From the NCBI GenBank assembly GCA_028280025.1, contig JANQMO010000005.1, positions 1-26,567 of the forward strand: a stretch of DNA of 26,567 nt. Direction: 5' to 3'. Position numbers and translations under genes: made by a program. This DNA is from Chlorobium sp. GTDB taxonomy: Bacteria; Bacteroidota; Chlorobiia; Chlorobiales; Chlorobiaceae. Below, piece by piece: positions 1 through 8,132 of the stretch; position 1 is the first letter of the stretch; every line of letters begins with the position of its first letter. A model generated the notes under the pieces. The model made no database searches. It was not told where the DNA came from and worked only from the letters and a program-made list of their open reading frames with translations.

Positions 1-1058
1 GCCTGGACCGGTTTCGAGATGTCGCGGGCCGCGTGCAGATCGTCGATGCGGTCGATCACCTCGCCGTTGCCGCTGATCACCTTCAACGACAAACGGTCGC
101 CCCGGACGTCGAACACGCAGATGTTTTCCTGGGGAATAAACTTATAACCCCACTCCGGATTGGGCCGGGTCTTCCACCATTCATTCCACGGACTGGGCAA
201 CTCGCCCGCGTAAGGCGCGCCGCCGCCGCCGCAGACAATGAACCACGTGCGCCGCTTCAACCCGTCCAGAGGCGAAACGCGTTTGTCCGGCCAATGGAAG
301 CTCGTCGATCCATCGGTCAGATCCTTGGACACGTTGCCGATGGGCGTCTCGGGACCGATCAGAGTGCGGTGATACACGTGCTCGTCCGAGCACAACACCA
401 CGGCCACCTTGGGCGAATCGGCCACCGCCGCGACCAATTCGTTGCGCACGTCGATCACGCCCTTGACCTTGGGAGGCACAGGAGCCCCGCCAATCCAGAT
501 CGCCTTTCCGTTGCGGTCGAACATGTGGGCGCGGACGCTGTTGTCGCCGTTCCACCACATGGCGTCGCTCATGTGCGCGCTGTTCGGAAACACCGGCTCC
601 TGCGCCATCAGCGCCACATGTCGCACCGTGTCGTCCTTGTCCGCCGCGGCCACCTCCCGTTTGATCCACAGGAGCTGGTCTTCCATGATGTATCCCTCGG
701 GATTGCCGCCATACGTTTCCCAAAGCTTCGCCTTCTTGTCGGAGTGGCTGAACACCCAGTAGTTGTTGTTGAAGACAATAACTTTCAGACTTCCATACTG
801 GAACGAGTAGACGTTCTCGCTGTATTGCGGGCGCCCGTCCGTCGGATTCTTCGGACCGTTTCGGGGAAAGCGAAACTCGCGGGCAAACACCGCCTCGGTC
901 GAACCCCCGGCATAGGAACCGGTCTTCGCGGACCACTTGTCGAGGCCGATGCCGTATTTGGAATCCGGCCGTTCCGCCGAATCGTCGAACACATTCAACA
1001 ACGCCTCGTGATTCCCCATGGCGGTGTAGACGGCGCGCTCCGCCCAGAAGCCCGCCAT
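1..1058 (-). CDS. Metallophosphoesterase (calcineurin-like), C-terminal part only, runs off the left edge
   Basis: Reading the minus strand from the ATG at 1058-1056 gives an open frame with no stop down to position 3. The product starts MAGFWAERAVYTAMGNHEAL and contains GNHE (the metal-ligand block of calcineurin-like phosphoesterases) and, about 230 residues in, SDEHVYHR, which resembles the GHxHxYxR block of purple acid phosphatase-type enzymes. The DxH and GDxxD blocks that normally precede GNHE are absent. An in-frame TAG lies just upstream of the ATG, so the gene is 5'-truncated and the ATG is probably not the native start. The block that usually reads HxP is AQEPVF here, so a metal-binding His may be missing. 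The DNA is visibly more GC-rich than the rest of the window, suggesting transfer or a junction between unrelated sequences. The substrate cannot be told. The long frame on the opposite strand is a shadow. Confidence 0.75.
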   Translation of the reverse strand, partial: MAGFWAERAVYTAMGNHEALLNVFDDSAERPDSKYGIGLDKWSAKTGSYAGGSTEAVFAREFRFPRNGPKNPTDGRPQYSENVYSFQYGSLKVIVFNNNYWVFSHSDKKAKLWETYGGNPEGYIMEDQLLWIKREVAAADKDDTVRHVALMAQEPVFPNSAHMSDAMWWNGDNSVRAHMFDRNGKAIWIGGAPVPPKVKGVIDVRNELVAAVADSPKVAVVLCSDEHVYHRTLIGPETPIGNVSKDLTDGSTSFHWPDKRVSPLDGLKRRTWFIVCGGGGAPYAGELPSPWNEWWKTRPNPEWGYKFIPQENICVFDVRGDRLSLKVISGNGEVIDRIDDLHAARDISKPVQ

Positions 1059-1314
1059 GCCCTGCTATCGTGGTTCACGCTCGACCAGCGCAGAAAAGGC
1101 GGGTGTCCGAAATCAGTGATTGTTTTTCGTTCTGTAACCATTGCAACCTCCGACTACTCATCCATCTACAACCTTAAGCGCCAAGGCATTTCATTTCAAC
1201 AGCGTATTGCGTAAATTCACTCAGCATTTCTGCTGAATCATTGATTCATGGAACCGGCTTTAGTGTTCAAGACACTTTTTCACCTTTTGATTTTTGACCC
1301 TTGACTTGAGCTTT
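1059..1314. other. Junction region with small inverted repeats, no gene
   Basis: Base composition changes from GC-rich to the more AT-rich background between about 1060 and 1150, directly upstream of the truncated phosphoesterase. No credible frame is seen. Two overlapping inverted repeats occur: TCAGCA-TTTC-TGCTGA at 1221-1236 and TGAATCA-T-TGATTCA at 1234-1248. They have no T-run after them and so are not a typical terminator. Confidence 0.5.
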
Positions 1315-1785
1315 ATGAAATTTATCCTTTCACACGGCCGCTACATGGTCATAATCGGCGTCATCGGCGCTTTTCTGGCGGCAATTTCGCTTTTCGTCTA
1401 CGGCGGCATACTCACCGTCCAGCAGATTATTGAGACAATCCAAACAGGATATGTATCAAGCAAAGGGTCGAAAACCCTGATGCTCAGTTTTGTTGAAATA
1501 GCCGACATCTTCCTGCTCGGCACCGTGATGTATATTATCTCGACAGGCCTTTATGAACTGTTCATCGATGACAACATAGAATTGCCGGGCTGGCTTGAAA
1601 TTCACACGCTCGATGACCTGAAACAAAAACTGGTGGGCGTTATTGTCGTGGTAATGGGAGTGATATTTCTCGGTCATGTCATCAAATGGCACGGTGAGAC
1701 GGAAATCGTCTATTACGGAGCCGCCATCGCCTTGGTCATCATAGCACTGACCTGGTTCTCCGGACAAAAGAAAAAGAAAGAATAA
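1315..1785 (+). CDS. YqhA/UPF0114 family inner-membrane protein
   Basis: This 156-residue protein has the pattern of the UPF0114 (YqhA) family. It has a short basic N-terminus (MKFILSHGRYM), a first hydrophobic helix (about residues 10-35), a second around 60-85 (SFVEIADIFLLGTVMYIIS, followed by GLYELF), and two further helices near 105-125 and 130-150, ending in a lysine-rich tail. The combination of EIADIFLLGTV and GLYELFI is what I recognise. The biochemical role of the family is unknown. A TTG seven codons upstream is in frame, but the ATG at 1315 fits the usual family start better; no clear Shine-Dalgarno is seen. It is convergent with the Rieske gene on its right. Confidence 0.85.
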   Translation: MKFILSHGRYMVIIGVIGAFLAAISLFVYGGILTVQQIIETIQTGYVSSKGSKTLMLSFVEIADIFLLGTVMYIISTGLYELFIDDNIELPGWLEIHTLDDLKQKLVGVIVVVMGVIFLGHVIKWHGETEIVYYGAAIALVIIALTWFSGQKKKKE

Positions 1786-1906
1786 GGCAAAATTCAAAAG
1801 TAAAAAGGCAAAAGAAAGAGGAAGACCGGAGGGCGAAAGATTTTTTTTCCTTACAGATATTGCATTTCCTTACTGAAACTATAATTCCAAAACCTGTACG
1901 AGGCTG

Positions 1907-2090
1907 TCTCACAAGTCATGCATTTTGTCTTTTTATAGTCATCCTCGGGCTTGCCCTGTGAAATAGATGCTCTTGATTTCACGGGGCTTACCCGGGGATC
2001 CATCTTCCCGCCAACGTCAGTATGGATGCCGCATCCCTGTGAAATCCGAACATCTATTTCACGGGGCGGCATGACACTCAACTGACAACG
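1907..2090. repeat. Palindromic intergenic repeat, copy A
   Basis: Two arms, 1954-1986 and 2035-2066, are inverted relative to each other. Each arm is itself a near palindrome built on GTGAAAT...ATTTCAC followed by GGGG. The arms share the core GAAATAGATG (inverted as CATCTATTTC). The flanking text, including AGTCATCC on the left and ATTTCACGGGGCGGCA on the right, recurs at 18126-18226 in a shorter copy. Both copies lie between convergent genes, here yqhA-like (+) and the Rieske gene (-). A short frame read through it on the minus strand is judged non-coding. It could be a REP/MITE-like element or a bidirectional transcription barrier. Confidence 0.7.
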
Positions 2091-2167
2091 TATTCGTGGC
2101 GGCTTATAATCGTAAATTTTTGCTTTTGAGACCGCCTCCTGCTAATCATTCAAATCTTTTTCTCTTC

Positions 2168-2203
2168 ACTGAGAACCGAGAACTCAAAACTTAGAACTGA
2201 ACA
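2168..2203. repeat. Degenerate heptamer repeat (AGAACTG family)
   Basis: ACTGAGAACCGAGAACT followed by a decayed AACTTAGAACTGAAC is a degenerate array of the unit AGAACTG, the complement of the CAGTTCT unit arrayed at 7907-7987 and also present at 21550-21574. It is intergenic, downstream of the Rieske gene. Confidence 0.6.
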
Positions 2204-2245
2204 CTATGAACTCATTGCTCCTAACATAACACGTAACACAATCCC

Positions 2246-2551
2246 TCACACCCCTACATACACCCCACCCTCACGCACCTCTACCGGAAACGATTCAACT
2301 CCTTTCGCTGAATTGTATAGATATTGACCGCTACATGAATCGAATTCCCAACCGTGCCATGGACAGATGATATGACCATTTTTGATCGAACCCTTACCCA
2401 GCGGCCCGCCTTCATGAGCACAAACGCCATCCAGAGCGCAGATCACCCCATCTACTTTTGAAACAGCAAGCTTACGGTTACCTGCATGAACCTCCATAAC
2501 CTCGCCTTCACCGATCTGTGAAGAACGTTCCAGAACTTTAAACCACTTCAT
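2246..2551 (-). CDS. Rieske [2Fe-2S] protein, small ferredoxin-like
   Basis: The 101-residue product is a single Rieske domain. The two cluster-binding boxes are CAHEGGPLGKG (Cys-x-His) and CPWHGWEFD (Cys-x2-His), separated by about 15 residues, with a following GQYL and a C-terminal FPVEVREGGVYV strand. There is no signal peptide or membrane helix, so it is most like soluble Rieske ferredoxins and the NirD-type small subunit of nitrite reductase. I chose the ATG at 2551 (MKWFKVLERSS); a GTG twelve codons upstream would add residues that do not fit the fold. It stands alone, with no oxygenase or nitrite reductase partner next to it, so its electron partner is unknown. Confidence 0.88.
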   Translation of the reverse strand: MKWFKVLERSSQIGEGEVMEVHAGNRKLAVSKVDGVICALDGVCAHEGGPLGKGSIKNGHIICPWHGWEFDSCSGQYLYNSAKGVESFPVEVREGGVYVGV

Positions 2552-2917
2552 ATACTTGTATATTTGGGTGCGGTAACAGACCTGCACAAATAATACTCTT
2601 TATCGCTCAATCATGCGCTGCCAACCAGCAAGGCCATGCAGTAGTATGGCGAAATATTAAAAAAACAAATACCGCTTAAACGCGTTACTAAAGAAAAAAA
2701 TCAGTACCCGCATTTATACGCCGACAGATTTTATTAAAGCAGAATTATAATAGCTCACATTGTCCCGCCGATATATAACGTTTCATTTTTTTATCTATGC
2801 AATACTATTCTTTTTTTTGAAATTATAATTGTATATTTGTTTTGTTATCTATATTAATTAGATTCTATGGTTATGCAACTTTTTTCAGATGAACCAGAAC
2901 AAAAAAACGAGGTAAAC
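2552..2917. other. AT-rich gene-free stretch between divergent genes
   Basis: This gap separates the Rieske gene (-) from the H-NS-like gene (+) and must hold both promoters. From about 2640 it is strongly AT-rich, with long A and T runs. An in-frame ATG at 2867 exists, but I take the H-NS start to be the ATG at 2918. The AT-rich tract is the sort of DNA an H-NS protein binds, so autoregulation is possible. No clear sigma-70 pair could be fixed. Confidence 0.5.
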
Positions 2918-3241
2918 ATGAGTGAAAGTGTCTCCCTGAAAGATATCCAGAATCAGATTAAAGCTCTACAGGAAAAAGAAGCGGCTATGATCGCCAAGGC
3001 GAAAGCTGAAGTCATCAAGAGCATCAGGGAAAAAGTAGCTGAATATCATCTACAGCCTGAAAACATATTCGGCGGCTCGAAAAAAACATCTGCGGGAACA
3101 AAAAAACCAAAGATGATCCGTTACATGCGGGGCAAAGATGAAGTCTGGGCCGGCCGCGGAAAAAAGCCTGAATGGTGTGCAAACATGAGCAAGGAAGAAC
3201 TTGAGCAATATAAACTCGACGAACCTGTTCCTGCAGAATAA
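2918..3241 (+). CDS. H-NS-like nucleoid-associated protein
   Basis: The 107-residue protein has the layout of the H-NS family. An N-terminal oligomerisation helix region (about residues 5-45, rich in Lys, Glu and Ala) is followed by a linker and a C-terminal DNA-binding segment whose core is VWAGRGKKPEW, the equivalent of the W-x-G-x-G-x-x-P loop that enters the minor groove of AT-rich DNA. The start at 2918 is supported by the purine-rich ACGAGG at 2908-2912 ending five bases before the ATG; an upstream in-frame ATG at 2867 lacks such a site. H-NS proteins silence AT-rich and foreign DNA. It is followed by a strong terminator and appears monocistronic. Confidence 0.88.
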   Translation: MSESVSLKDIQNQIKALQEKEAAMIAKAKAEVIKSIREKVAEYHLQPENIFGGSKKTSAGTKKPKMIRYMRGKDEVWAGRGKKPEWCANMSKEELEQYKLDEPVPAE

Positions 3242-3262
3242 CGGCAGCACTACTAACAGCAT

Positions 3263-3295
3263 AAAAGCCTCTCATATCCACTGGGAGGCTTTTTT
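3263..3295 (+). terminator. Rho-independent terminator of the H-NS-like gene
   Basis: AAAAGCCTC pairs with GAGGCTTTT across a 13-base loop and runs into a T-tract, about 25 bases after the stop codon. Confidence 0.9.
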
Positions 3296-3659
3296 ATTCC
3301 CGTTTACCACACATAACATCCCGGCATAGGTCATTATTACATAGAGAATATTGTTTGATCACATTCATCCATGGACTTCCTGCACTACACTCCTGATCGT
3401 TATGTTCAATTGACAAAAAACAGCTTTGACCAACTCTCCGATAACAATCTCCTGTCAGCATGAACAAAATCTCACAACGTTCACCAGGAAAACACGCTTT
3501 CTCCTGAAATTCTCAACAATCCGTTTTCACACAAAAACATGTTTAATCCGGCACGTCTCGTACAGCGGCAGGAATCACAAAAGGATATTGGAAGGAATAT
3601 CGGTTTTCAGCAAACAATGAATATATATGTCCCTGAACTACCGGACATCAGAAACAGCA
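3296..3659. other. Gene-free stretch between convergent genes
   Basis: No credible gene is seen; a 64-codon plus-strand frame at 3426-3620 has no recognisable features and starts without a ribosome site. A small inverted repeat ATGTCC (3627-3632) / GGACAT (3643-3648) lies just beyond the stop codon of the DUF389 gene and may help end its transcript, but no T-run follows it on that strand. Confidence 0.4.
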
Positions 3660-4640
3660 CTACAGGGACACGGTTCTGACATATATAACGATGGCAAGCA
3701 GTACAAGAGTCACCACCCAGACAAAGATATACCGCCGCATTGCCTTGGAAGCTTTTTCTTTTTCCCACCATGTTCTCGGTCTGATACCCTTGATGAGAAA
3801 CACCAGCTTGCAGGCCAGATTCACACAAACAACATTAACCGCAAGAAGAAGTGCTGCCCCCATGGCAAGATCGACCTCGGCATGCCCGAGCATCAATCCG
3901 AACGTGGCTGCCGGCGGCAAAAGGGCCACGGCAACCATAACCCCCACCAGAACACTCGGCAGACCGGTGCTGAGCGACAAGGCCGCCGCCGCCCCCGAAG
4001 CAAAAGCAAGAGCAATGGAGTCGAGACCGGCGTCTGTACGGGAAAGCAGTTCCGGACTTGTCAGGGGAAAAGGCCATAGAATCCCCAGTATGGTCGAAAC
4101 GGCCACCGCAAGCAAAACCCCGGCAAACAGGGTTTTCAGGGAGTTTTTCATCAGTGCAAGGTCGCCGAGAGCCGTACCGAGTCCAAACGCCAGATTCGGT
4201 CCGAGAAGAGGTGCGATAACCATCGCGCCGATAACAACCGCAACGTTGTTCTCGATGAGTCCGATAGCGGCCACGATCGTCGACAACACGACAAGCACAA
4301 GATAATTGATATCGAGCCTCGCGTTTTTCTGCACATCCTTGTACAGGGATTCGCGTGCCTGGGTGGCCTTTGCTTCTTTCTCCTGCTGCTCCTCGGTTTG
4401 TTTCGGCAGCGAGATATCTATCGGGTAGACCAGAAGTTTTGCATATGACTGCGCGCCAAGAACTCCCTGAAGCGCGTCGAGCACCTCCTGCACCTTGTCA
4501 TCGGTAACGACGAGACGCATTGGCTGCAGATCATCCTTGTCCTTCAATCCTGTACGAAAATCACGGGCCTTATGCTTCCGAGCAATCGTTTCGACGGTTT
4601 TTACACTCCCCTCGTCGGCAATGACTTCAATGAGCTTCAT
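3660..4640 (-). CDS. DUF389 / TIGR00341 family membrane protein
   Basis: The 326-residue product has an N-terminal soluble region of about 110 residues (MKLIEVIADEGSVKTVETIA) and then hydrophobic helices at roughly 112-130, 133-160, 168-190, 208-235, 237-255, 257-285 and 305-325. Family hallmarks are IENNVAVVIGAMVIAPLLGP, GLPSVLVGVMVAVALLPPAA and a conserved AVNVVCVNLA. The family is widespread in bacteria and its function is not established. The start at 4640 is the first in-frame ATG and gives the usual length. The gene is divergent from nifV across a 452-base gap and shows no sign of belonging to the nif unit. Confidence 0.9.
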   Translation of the reverse strand: MKLIEVIADEGSVKTVETIARKHKARDFRTGLKDKDDLQPMRLVVTDDKVQEVLDALQGVLGAQSYAKLLVYPIDISLPKQTEEQQEKEAKATQARESLYKDVQKNARLDINYLVLVVLSTIVAAIGLIENNVAVVIGAMVIAPLLGPNLAFGLGTALGDLALMKNSLKTLFAGVLLAVAVSTILGILWPFPLTSPELLSRTDAGLDSIALAFASGAAAALSLSTGLPSVLVGVMVAVALLPPAATFGLMLGHAEVDLAMGAALLLAVNVVCVNLACKLVFLIKGIRPRTWWEKEKASKAMRRYIFVWVVTLVLLAIVIYVRTVSL

Positions 4641-5092
4641 AATATAGAGGTCTATTGACTGGCAGATATCCCGGCTGAAAGAAAAACAAAGCTGAAAAAT
4701 ACGACTGTTCAGCTATCAACAGCCCGCCTGCCGTCGTAACATAACAACAGCAATATCGTTTATAGTCGGAAAGCCTGCAATGACGCTCAATACATTTTCA
4801 TGAATTAATAGACACGGCACCTGTATCCTGAGCCGCGAATTGTGCATATTGGATGTATACAGGACGCCCCTCGGTGTGTTTTTCAATACAGACACCTTCC
4901 TTTCATCGCTGCCTCAGAATGATCCGGCCTCCCTGCCCTCACCGTGCATGTGAATCACCAAAAGACATACAAAAACCACATAAATGTTAATTATTTTTTG
5001 TATATACTCATATTGAACTGAATTATTTAAGCATTGTAGGTCTTATTCCGTAATATGTATCGAGCGAGCATGAAGAAACGATCCTGACAACG
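4641..5092. other. Intergenic region between the divergent DUF389 gene and nifV
   Basis: No gene is seen in these 452 bases. They must carry the promoters of both divergent genes. The segment 4975-5040 is AT-rich (TATATACTCATAT type words). One TGT-N10-ACA word occurs at 4875-4890. I could not find a GG-N10-GC (-24/-12) element on the nifV strand, so nifV-nifA may use a housekeeping sigma factor. Confidence 0.5.
4875..4890 (+). promoter_or_regulatory. Possible NifA-type upstream site (TGT-N10-ACA)
   Basis: The classical NifA recognition word TGT-N10-ACA is matched exactly about 200 bases upstream of nifV. Such a word is expected several times by chance in a window of this size, and no sigma-54 element was found downstream, so support is weak. 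Confidence 0.2.
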
Positions 5093-6268
5093 ATGAACAA
5101 TATAAGCTCAACAACGGATACTGGAGTGTTCACCCCCTGGATAATCGACACGACACTCAGGGACGGCGAACAGGCGCCCGGCGTTGCCTTCAGCCCGGAA
5201 GAAAAAAAAGATATTGCCCAAAAGCTTGCCAATGCCGGAGTAGACGAGCTGGAAATAGGTTTTCCTGCCATGAGCGAGCCGGAACAGTATGTCATCAGGG
5301 AAATCGTCGCAATGAAACTGAACATCCGGCTTACCAGCTGGGCAAGGGCACGGCTGTCAGACATTGAATGCGCCAGCCGTTGCGGCACAGAAGGCATACA
5401 CATCAGCTTTCCCATCTCCAGCCTCTACCTTGACCTGATGGGTAAAGACTACACATGGGTACACAATGAACTCAAAAGACTAATACCGGAAGCAAAAAAA
5501 AGATTCGGCTTTGTCAGTGTCGGAGGACAGGATGCGACAAGGACTGATCAAGACGTTCTTGAAACGTTTGTCGATCACGCGGCAACGTACGGAGCCGACA
5601 GGGTGAGAATCGCCGATACCGTCGGTATCGTGACGCCATTGACGCTCATGAATATGATGCGGCACCTGAAATCGTCAACAACGGTACCGCTCGAGTTTCA
5701 TGCGCATAACGACCTCGGCATGGCAACAGCCAACGCATTCTGTGCTATCGAGGCACACTGCGATGCAGTCAGCGTTTCGGTGACCGGCCTCGGTGAACGG
5801 GCAGGCAATGCCGCTCTGGAAGAACTTGCCGTAGCGCTGAAACTCTCCGGCAGGCATCGAACGCGGATCAGGACCGAACGTCTTGGAGAACTCTGTGATA
5901 CAGTGGCAAAAGCATCGAAAAGACCTGTCGACAATCAGAAACCTCTCATTGGACGTTCGGTTTTTCAGCATGAATCAGGGATTCACTGCAACGCCCTGCT
6001 CAAGGATCCGTTATCCTATCAACCGTTCTTGCCCGGCGATATCGGCAAGGATGCTTCTGAATTTGTCATTGGAAAGCATTCGGGAAGCGCTTCAATACAG
6101 CATGTGCTCTCAAAAAGAGGCATTCATATCGACCGAAGCCAGGCAGGAATGATGCTTGGAAGTGTTCGCCATGCCGCCGGCATGAAAAAAAGGGGGCTGT
6201 CGGCAGATGAGCTGGAAAAGATTTACAAACAATGCCTTGTCAACCCTCAGAAGAGCTGCAGAAAATGA
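5093..6268 (+). CDS. nifV: Homocitrate synthase NifV
   Basis: This 391-residue enzyme condenses acetyl-CoA and 2-oxoglutarate to homocitrate, the organic ligand of FeMo-co. The alpha-isopropylmalate/homocitrate synthase signature is clear: DTTLRDGEQAPG (about residues 19-30, with the metal-binding Asp and catalytic Arg), the HAHND metal site near residues 203-207 and GLGERAGNAALEE near 232-244. The length is close to that of NifV and well short of LeuA (about 500), since the regulatory C-terminal domain is missing. FGFVSVGGQDATR and QHESGIHC are further family blocks. There is no strong Shine-Dalgarno before the ATG at 5093. The stop overlaps the next start as ATGA, so it is translationally coupled to the activator gene. 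Being next to nifA and 2.6 kb from nifH supports NifV over a lysine-pathway enzyme. Confidence 0.93.
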   Translation: MNNISSTTDTGVFTPWIIDTTLRDGEQAPGVAFSPEEKKDIAQKLANAGVDELEIGFPAMSEPEQYVIREIVAMKLNIRLTSWARARLSDIECASRCGTEGIHISFPISSLYLDLMGKDYTWVHNELKRLIPEAKKRFGFVSVGGQDATRTDQDVLETFVDHAATYGADRVRIADTVGIVTPLTLMNMMRHLKSSTTVPLEFHAHNDLGMATANAFCAIEAHCDAVSVSVTGLGERAGNAALEELAVALKLSGRHRTRIRTERLGELCDTVAKASKRPVDNQKPLIGRSVFQHESGIHCNALLKDPLSYQPFLPGDIGKDASEFVIGKHSGSASIQHVLSKRGIHIDRSQAGMMLGSVRHAAGMKKRGLSADELEKIYKQCLVNPQKSCRK

Positions 6269-7896
6269 AAGCACCGGTAAGCGAACAGACAAATACAATC
6301 AGCCTTCTTGCAGAAGTCAGCCGGGCGCTCAATTACGCCGGGGACATCAACAAGGTGCTCAGAAGCATTCTCAGCATCATGTCGGAACATATGAACATGG
6401 TTCGGGGTGTCATCACCATCCTCAACCGCGACACCAATGAAATCGTCATCAATGAATCATTCGGGCTCACTGAACAAGAGCAGGCGAGAGGCCGATATAT
6501 CCCCGGCGAAGGCATTATCGGCCAGGTAGTGAAATCCGGCAAAAGCAGAGTGGTCCCCAGGATCGATGAAGAGCCCGAATTTCTTGACCGAACCGGCTCA
6601 AGAAACCGCATTACTGCAGAGCAGCTCTGTTTTGTCTGCGTACCGATCAAAGCCGACAACGAGGTCATCGGTACGCTCAGCGCTGATCGTCTTGTTCAGG
6701 CAGACATGTCCCGGAACGGCAGGAAGCAAAAAACGCAAGGGGGAGACGACACAATAGACGAACTGGTCAACCTGCTCTCCATAATCGCCACGATGATCTC
6801 TCAGGCCGTCAAAATAAAGCAGCTTGCCGAGGAAGAACAAAACGTTGAGCAACCGCACACTCTCTTCGGCAACAAGGAACCTTTTTCCTATTACCGGCAG
6901 GAAACCAATCCGGCCGACGATACGGAATATAGCGACAAGCACAAGCCGGCAAATATTATCGGCAGCTCCAAAGCGATGATCAGCGTCTTCAGAATGATCG
7001 ACAAAATTGCCCCAACGAACGCAACGGCACTCATCCTTGGAGAAAGCGGTGTGGGCAAGGAACTTGTCGCAAGTGCCATCCATTACAAAAGCCATCGCGC
7101 CGACAAGCCTTTTATCAAATTCAACTGCGCAGCACTGCCGGAAAGCATTATCGAGAGCGAGCTTTTCGGCCATGAAAAAGGGTCGTTTACAGGCGCAACC
7201 GCCAATCGCGAAGGTCGATTTGAACGCGCCGAAGGAGGCACTGTTTTTCTTGACGAAATCGGTGAACTCAGCCTGACCGTTCAGGCGAAACTTCTTCGCA
7301 TTCTCCAGGAAAAGGAATTCGAGAAAGTCGGCGGCTCGAAACCGATGAAAGCCGATATTCGGGTTATCGCAGCAACCAACAGGGATCTCGAAAAGGAAAT
7401 AGAAAACAGCAAGTTCAGAGAGGATCTCTACTACCGGCTCAATATTTTCCCGATCACCGTCCCTCCCCTGAGGGAAAGAAAGTCCGATATCCTGATGCTT
7501 GCCGATTATTTTGTCGAAAAATACAACGCCCTGAACTTCAAAGGGGTTCGCCGAATATCGACACGGGCAATCGACATGTTTATGCGATATCACTGGCCGG
7601 GCAACGTCAGGGAACTGGAAAACTGCATCGAAAGAGCTGTCATCCTCAGTGAAGACAACGTCATCCACGGCTACCATCTTCCCCCGACACTGCAGACCGC
7701 GGAATCAAGCGGCACACCTGCCTCCGGCTCACTGCAGCAAAGGCTCGATGCCATAGAACACGAAATGATTATCGAAGCACTCAAGCGCACAAAAGGAAAC
7801 ATGGCCAAAGCAGCTCTGCAACTCGGCCTGACCGAACGCGTCATGGGCCTGCGCGTTAAAAAATTCGGTATCGATTACAGGAAATACCGGCCATGA
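6265..7896 (+). CDS. nifA: NifA-like sigma-54-dependent transcriptional activator
   Basis: The 543-residue protein has an N-terminal GAF domain (about 10-190), a central AAA+ domain (about 230-470) and a Fis-type helix-turn-helix at the C-terminus (about 505-540). Walker A is GESGVGKE (259-266), Walker B GGTVFLDEIGEL, and the sigma-54 contact loop reads GSFTGA (306-311) in place of the usual GAFTGA. The linker between the AAA+ and DNA-binding domains has no cysteines, unlike the Cys-motif, oxygen-sensitive NifA class. I chose the ATG at 6265 because it overlaps the nifV stop as ATGA; an earlier in-frame ATG at 6232 would overlap nifV more deeply. The nifV-nifA-nifH neighbourhood supports NifA over another sigma-54 activator, though the DNA target is not proven. 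Confidence 0.88.
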   Translation: MKAPVSEQTNTISLLAEVSRALNYAGDINKVLRSILSIMSEHMNMVRGVITILNRDTNEIVINESFGLTEQEQARGRYIPGEGIIGQVVKSGKSRVVPRIDEEPEFLDRTGSRNRITAEQLCFVCVPIKADNEVIGTLSADRLVQADMSRNGRKQKTQGGDDTIDELVNLLSIIATMISQAVKIKQLAEEEQNVEQPHTLFGNKEPFSYYRQETNPADDTEYSDKHKPANIIGSSKAMISVFRMIDKIAPTNATALILGESGVGKELVASAIHYKSHRADKPFIKFNCAALPESIIESELFGHEKGSFTGATANREGRFERAEGGTVFLDEIGELSLTVQAKLLRILQEKEFEKVGGSKPMKADIRVIAATNRDLEKEIENSKFREDLYYRLNIFPITVPPLRERKSDILMLADYFVEKYNALNFKGVRRISTRAIDMFMRYHWPGNVRELENCIERAVILSEDNVIHGYHLPPTLQTAESSGTPASGSLQQRLDAIEHEMIIEALKRTKGNMAKAALQLGLTERVMGLRVKKFGIDYRKYRP

Positions 7897-7906
7897 AGAT
7901 AGTGGG

Positions 7907-7987
7907 CAGTTCTCAGTTCTCAGTTCTCAGTTCTCAGTTCTCAGTTCTCAGTTCTCAGTTCTCAGTTCTCAGTTCTCAGTTCTCAGT
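7907..7987. repeat. Perfect heptamer tandem array (CAGTTCT, 11.6 copies)
   Basis: The unit CAGTTCT is repeated without error 11 times plus four bases, starting 10 bases after the nifA stop. A perfect array of a 7-base unit is prone to copy-number change by slippage. Seven is not a multiple of three, but the array is outside any gene. Related degenerate copies on the other strand lie at 2168-2203 and 21550-21574. Confidence 0.95.
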
Positions 7988-8132
7988 AAAATAAACTACA
8001 TTTGTGCAGGCTATTGTTCAACAGATTTTTTTCCGGATAACCCCATACAAAGCCGAATCTCGTCTACGCCATACGTACTTCTGATACTGCAGGCAAAAGA
8101 GCAGAGCGGCAGTAGTGCATAGACAGGAAAGG

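Noticed and set aside
33..1214. Long plus-strand open frame of 393 codons
   Set aside because: It has no family features, is Arg/His/Val-rich as an antisense reading would be, and the opposite strand encodes a clear phosphoesterase with GNHE.
1851..2081. Minus-strand frame of 76 codons
   Set aside because: It runs through palindromic repeat copy A and has no recognisable features.
4875..4890. TGT-N10-ACA as a firm NifA site for nifV
   Set aside because: The word is expected several times by chance in 26 kb, and no -24/-12 element follows; kept only as a low-confidence site.
7907..7987. CRISPR array
   Set aside because: The repeats are 7-base units in direct contact without spacers, and no cas genes are present; the same holds for the octamer arrays.
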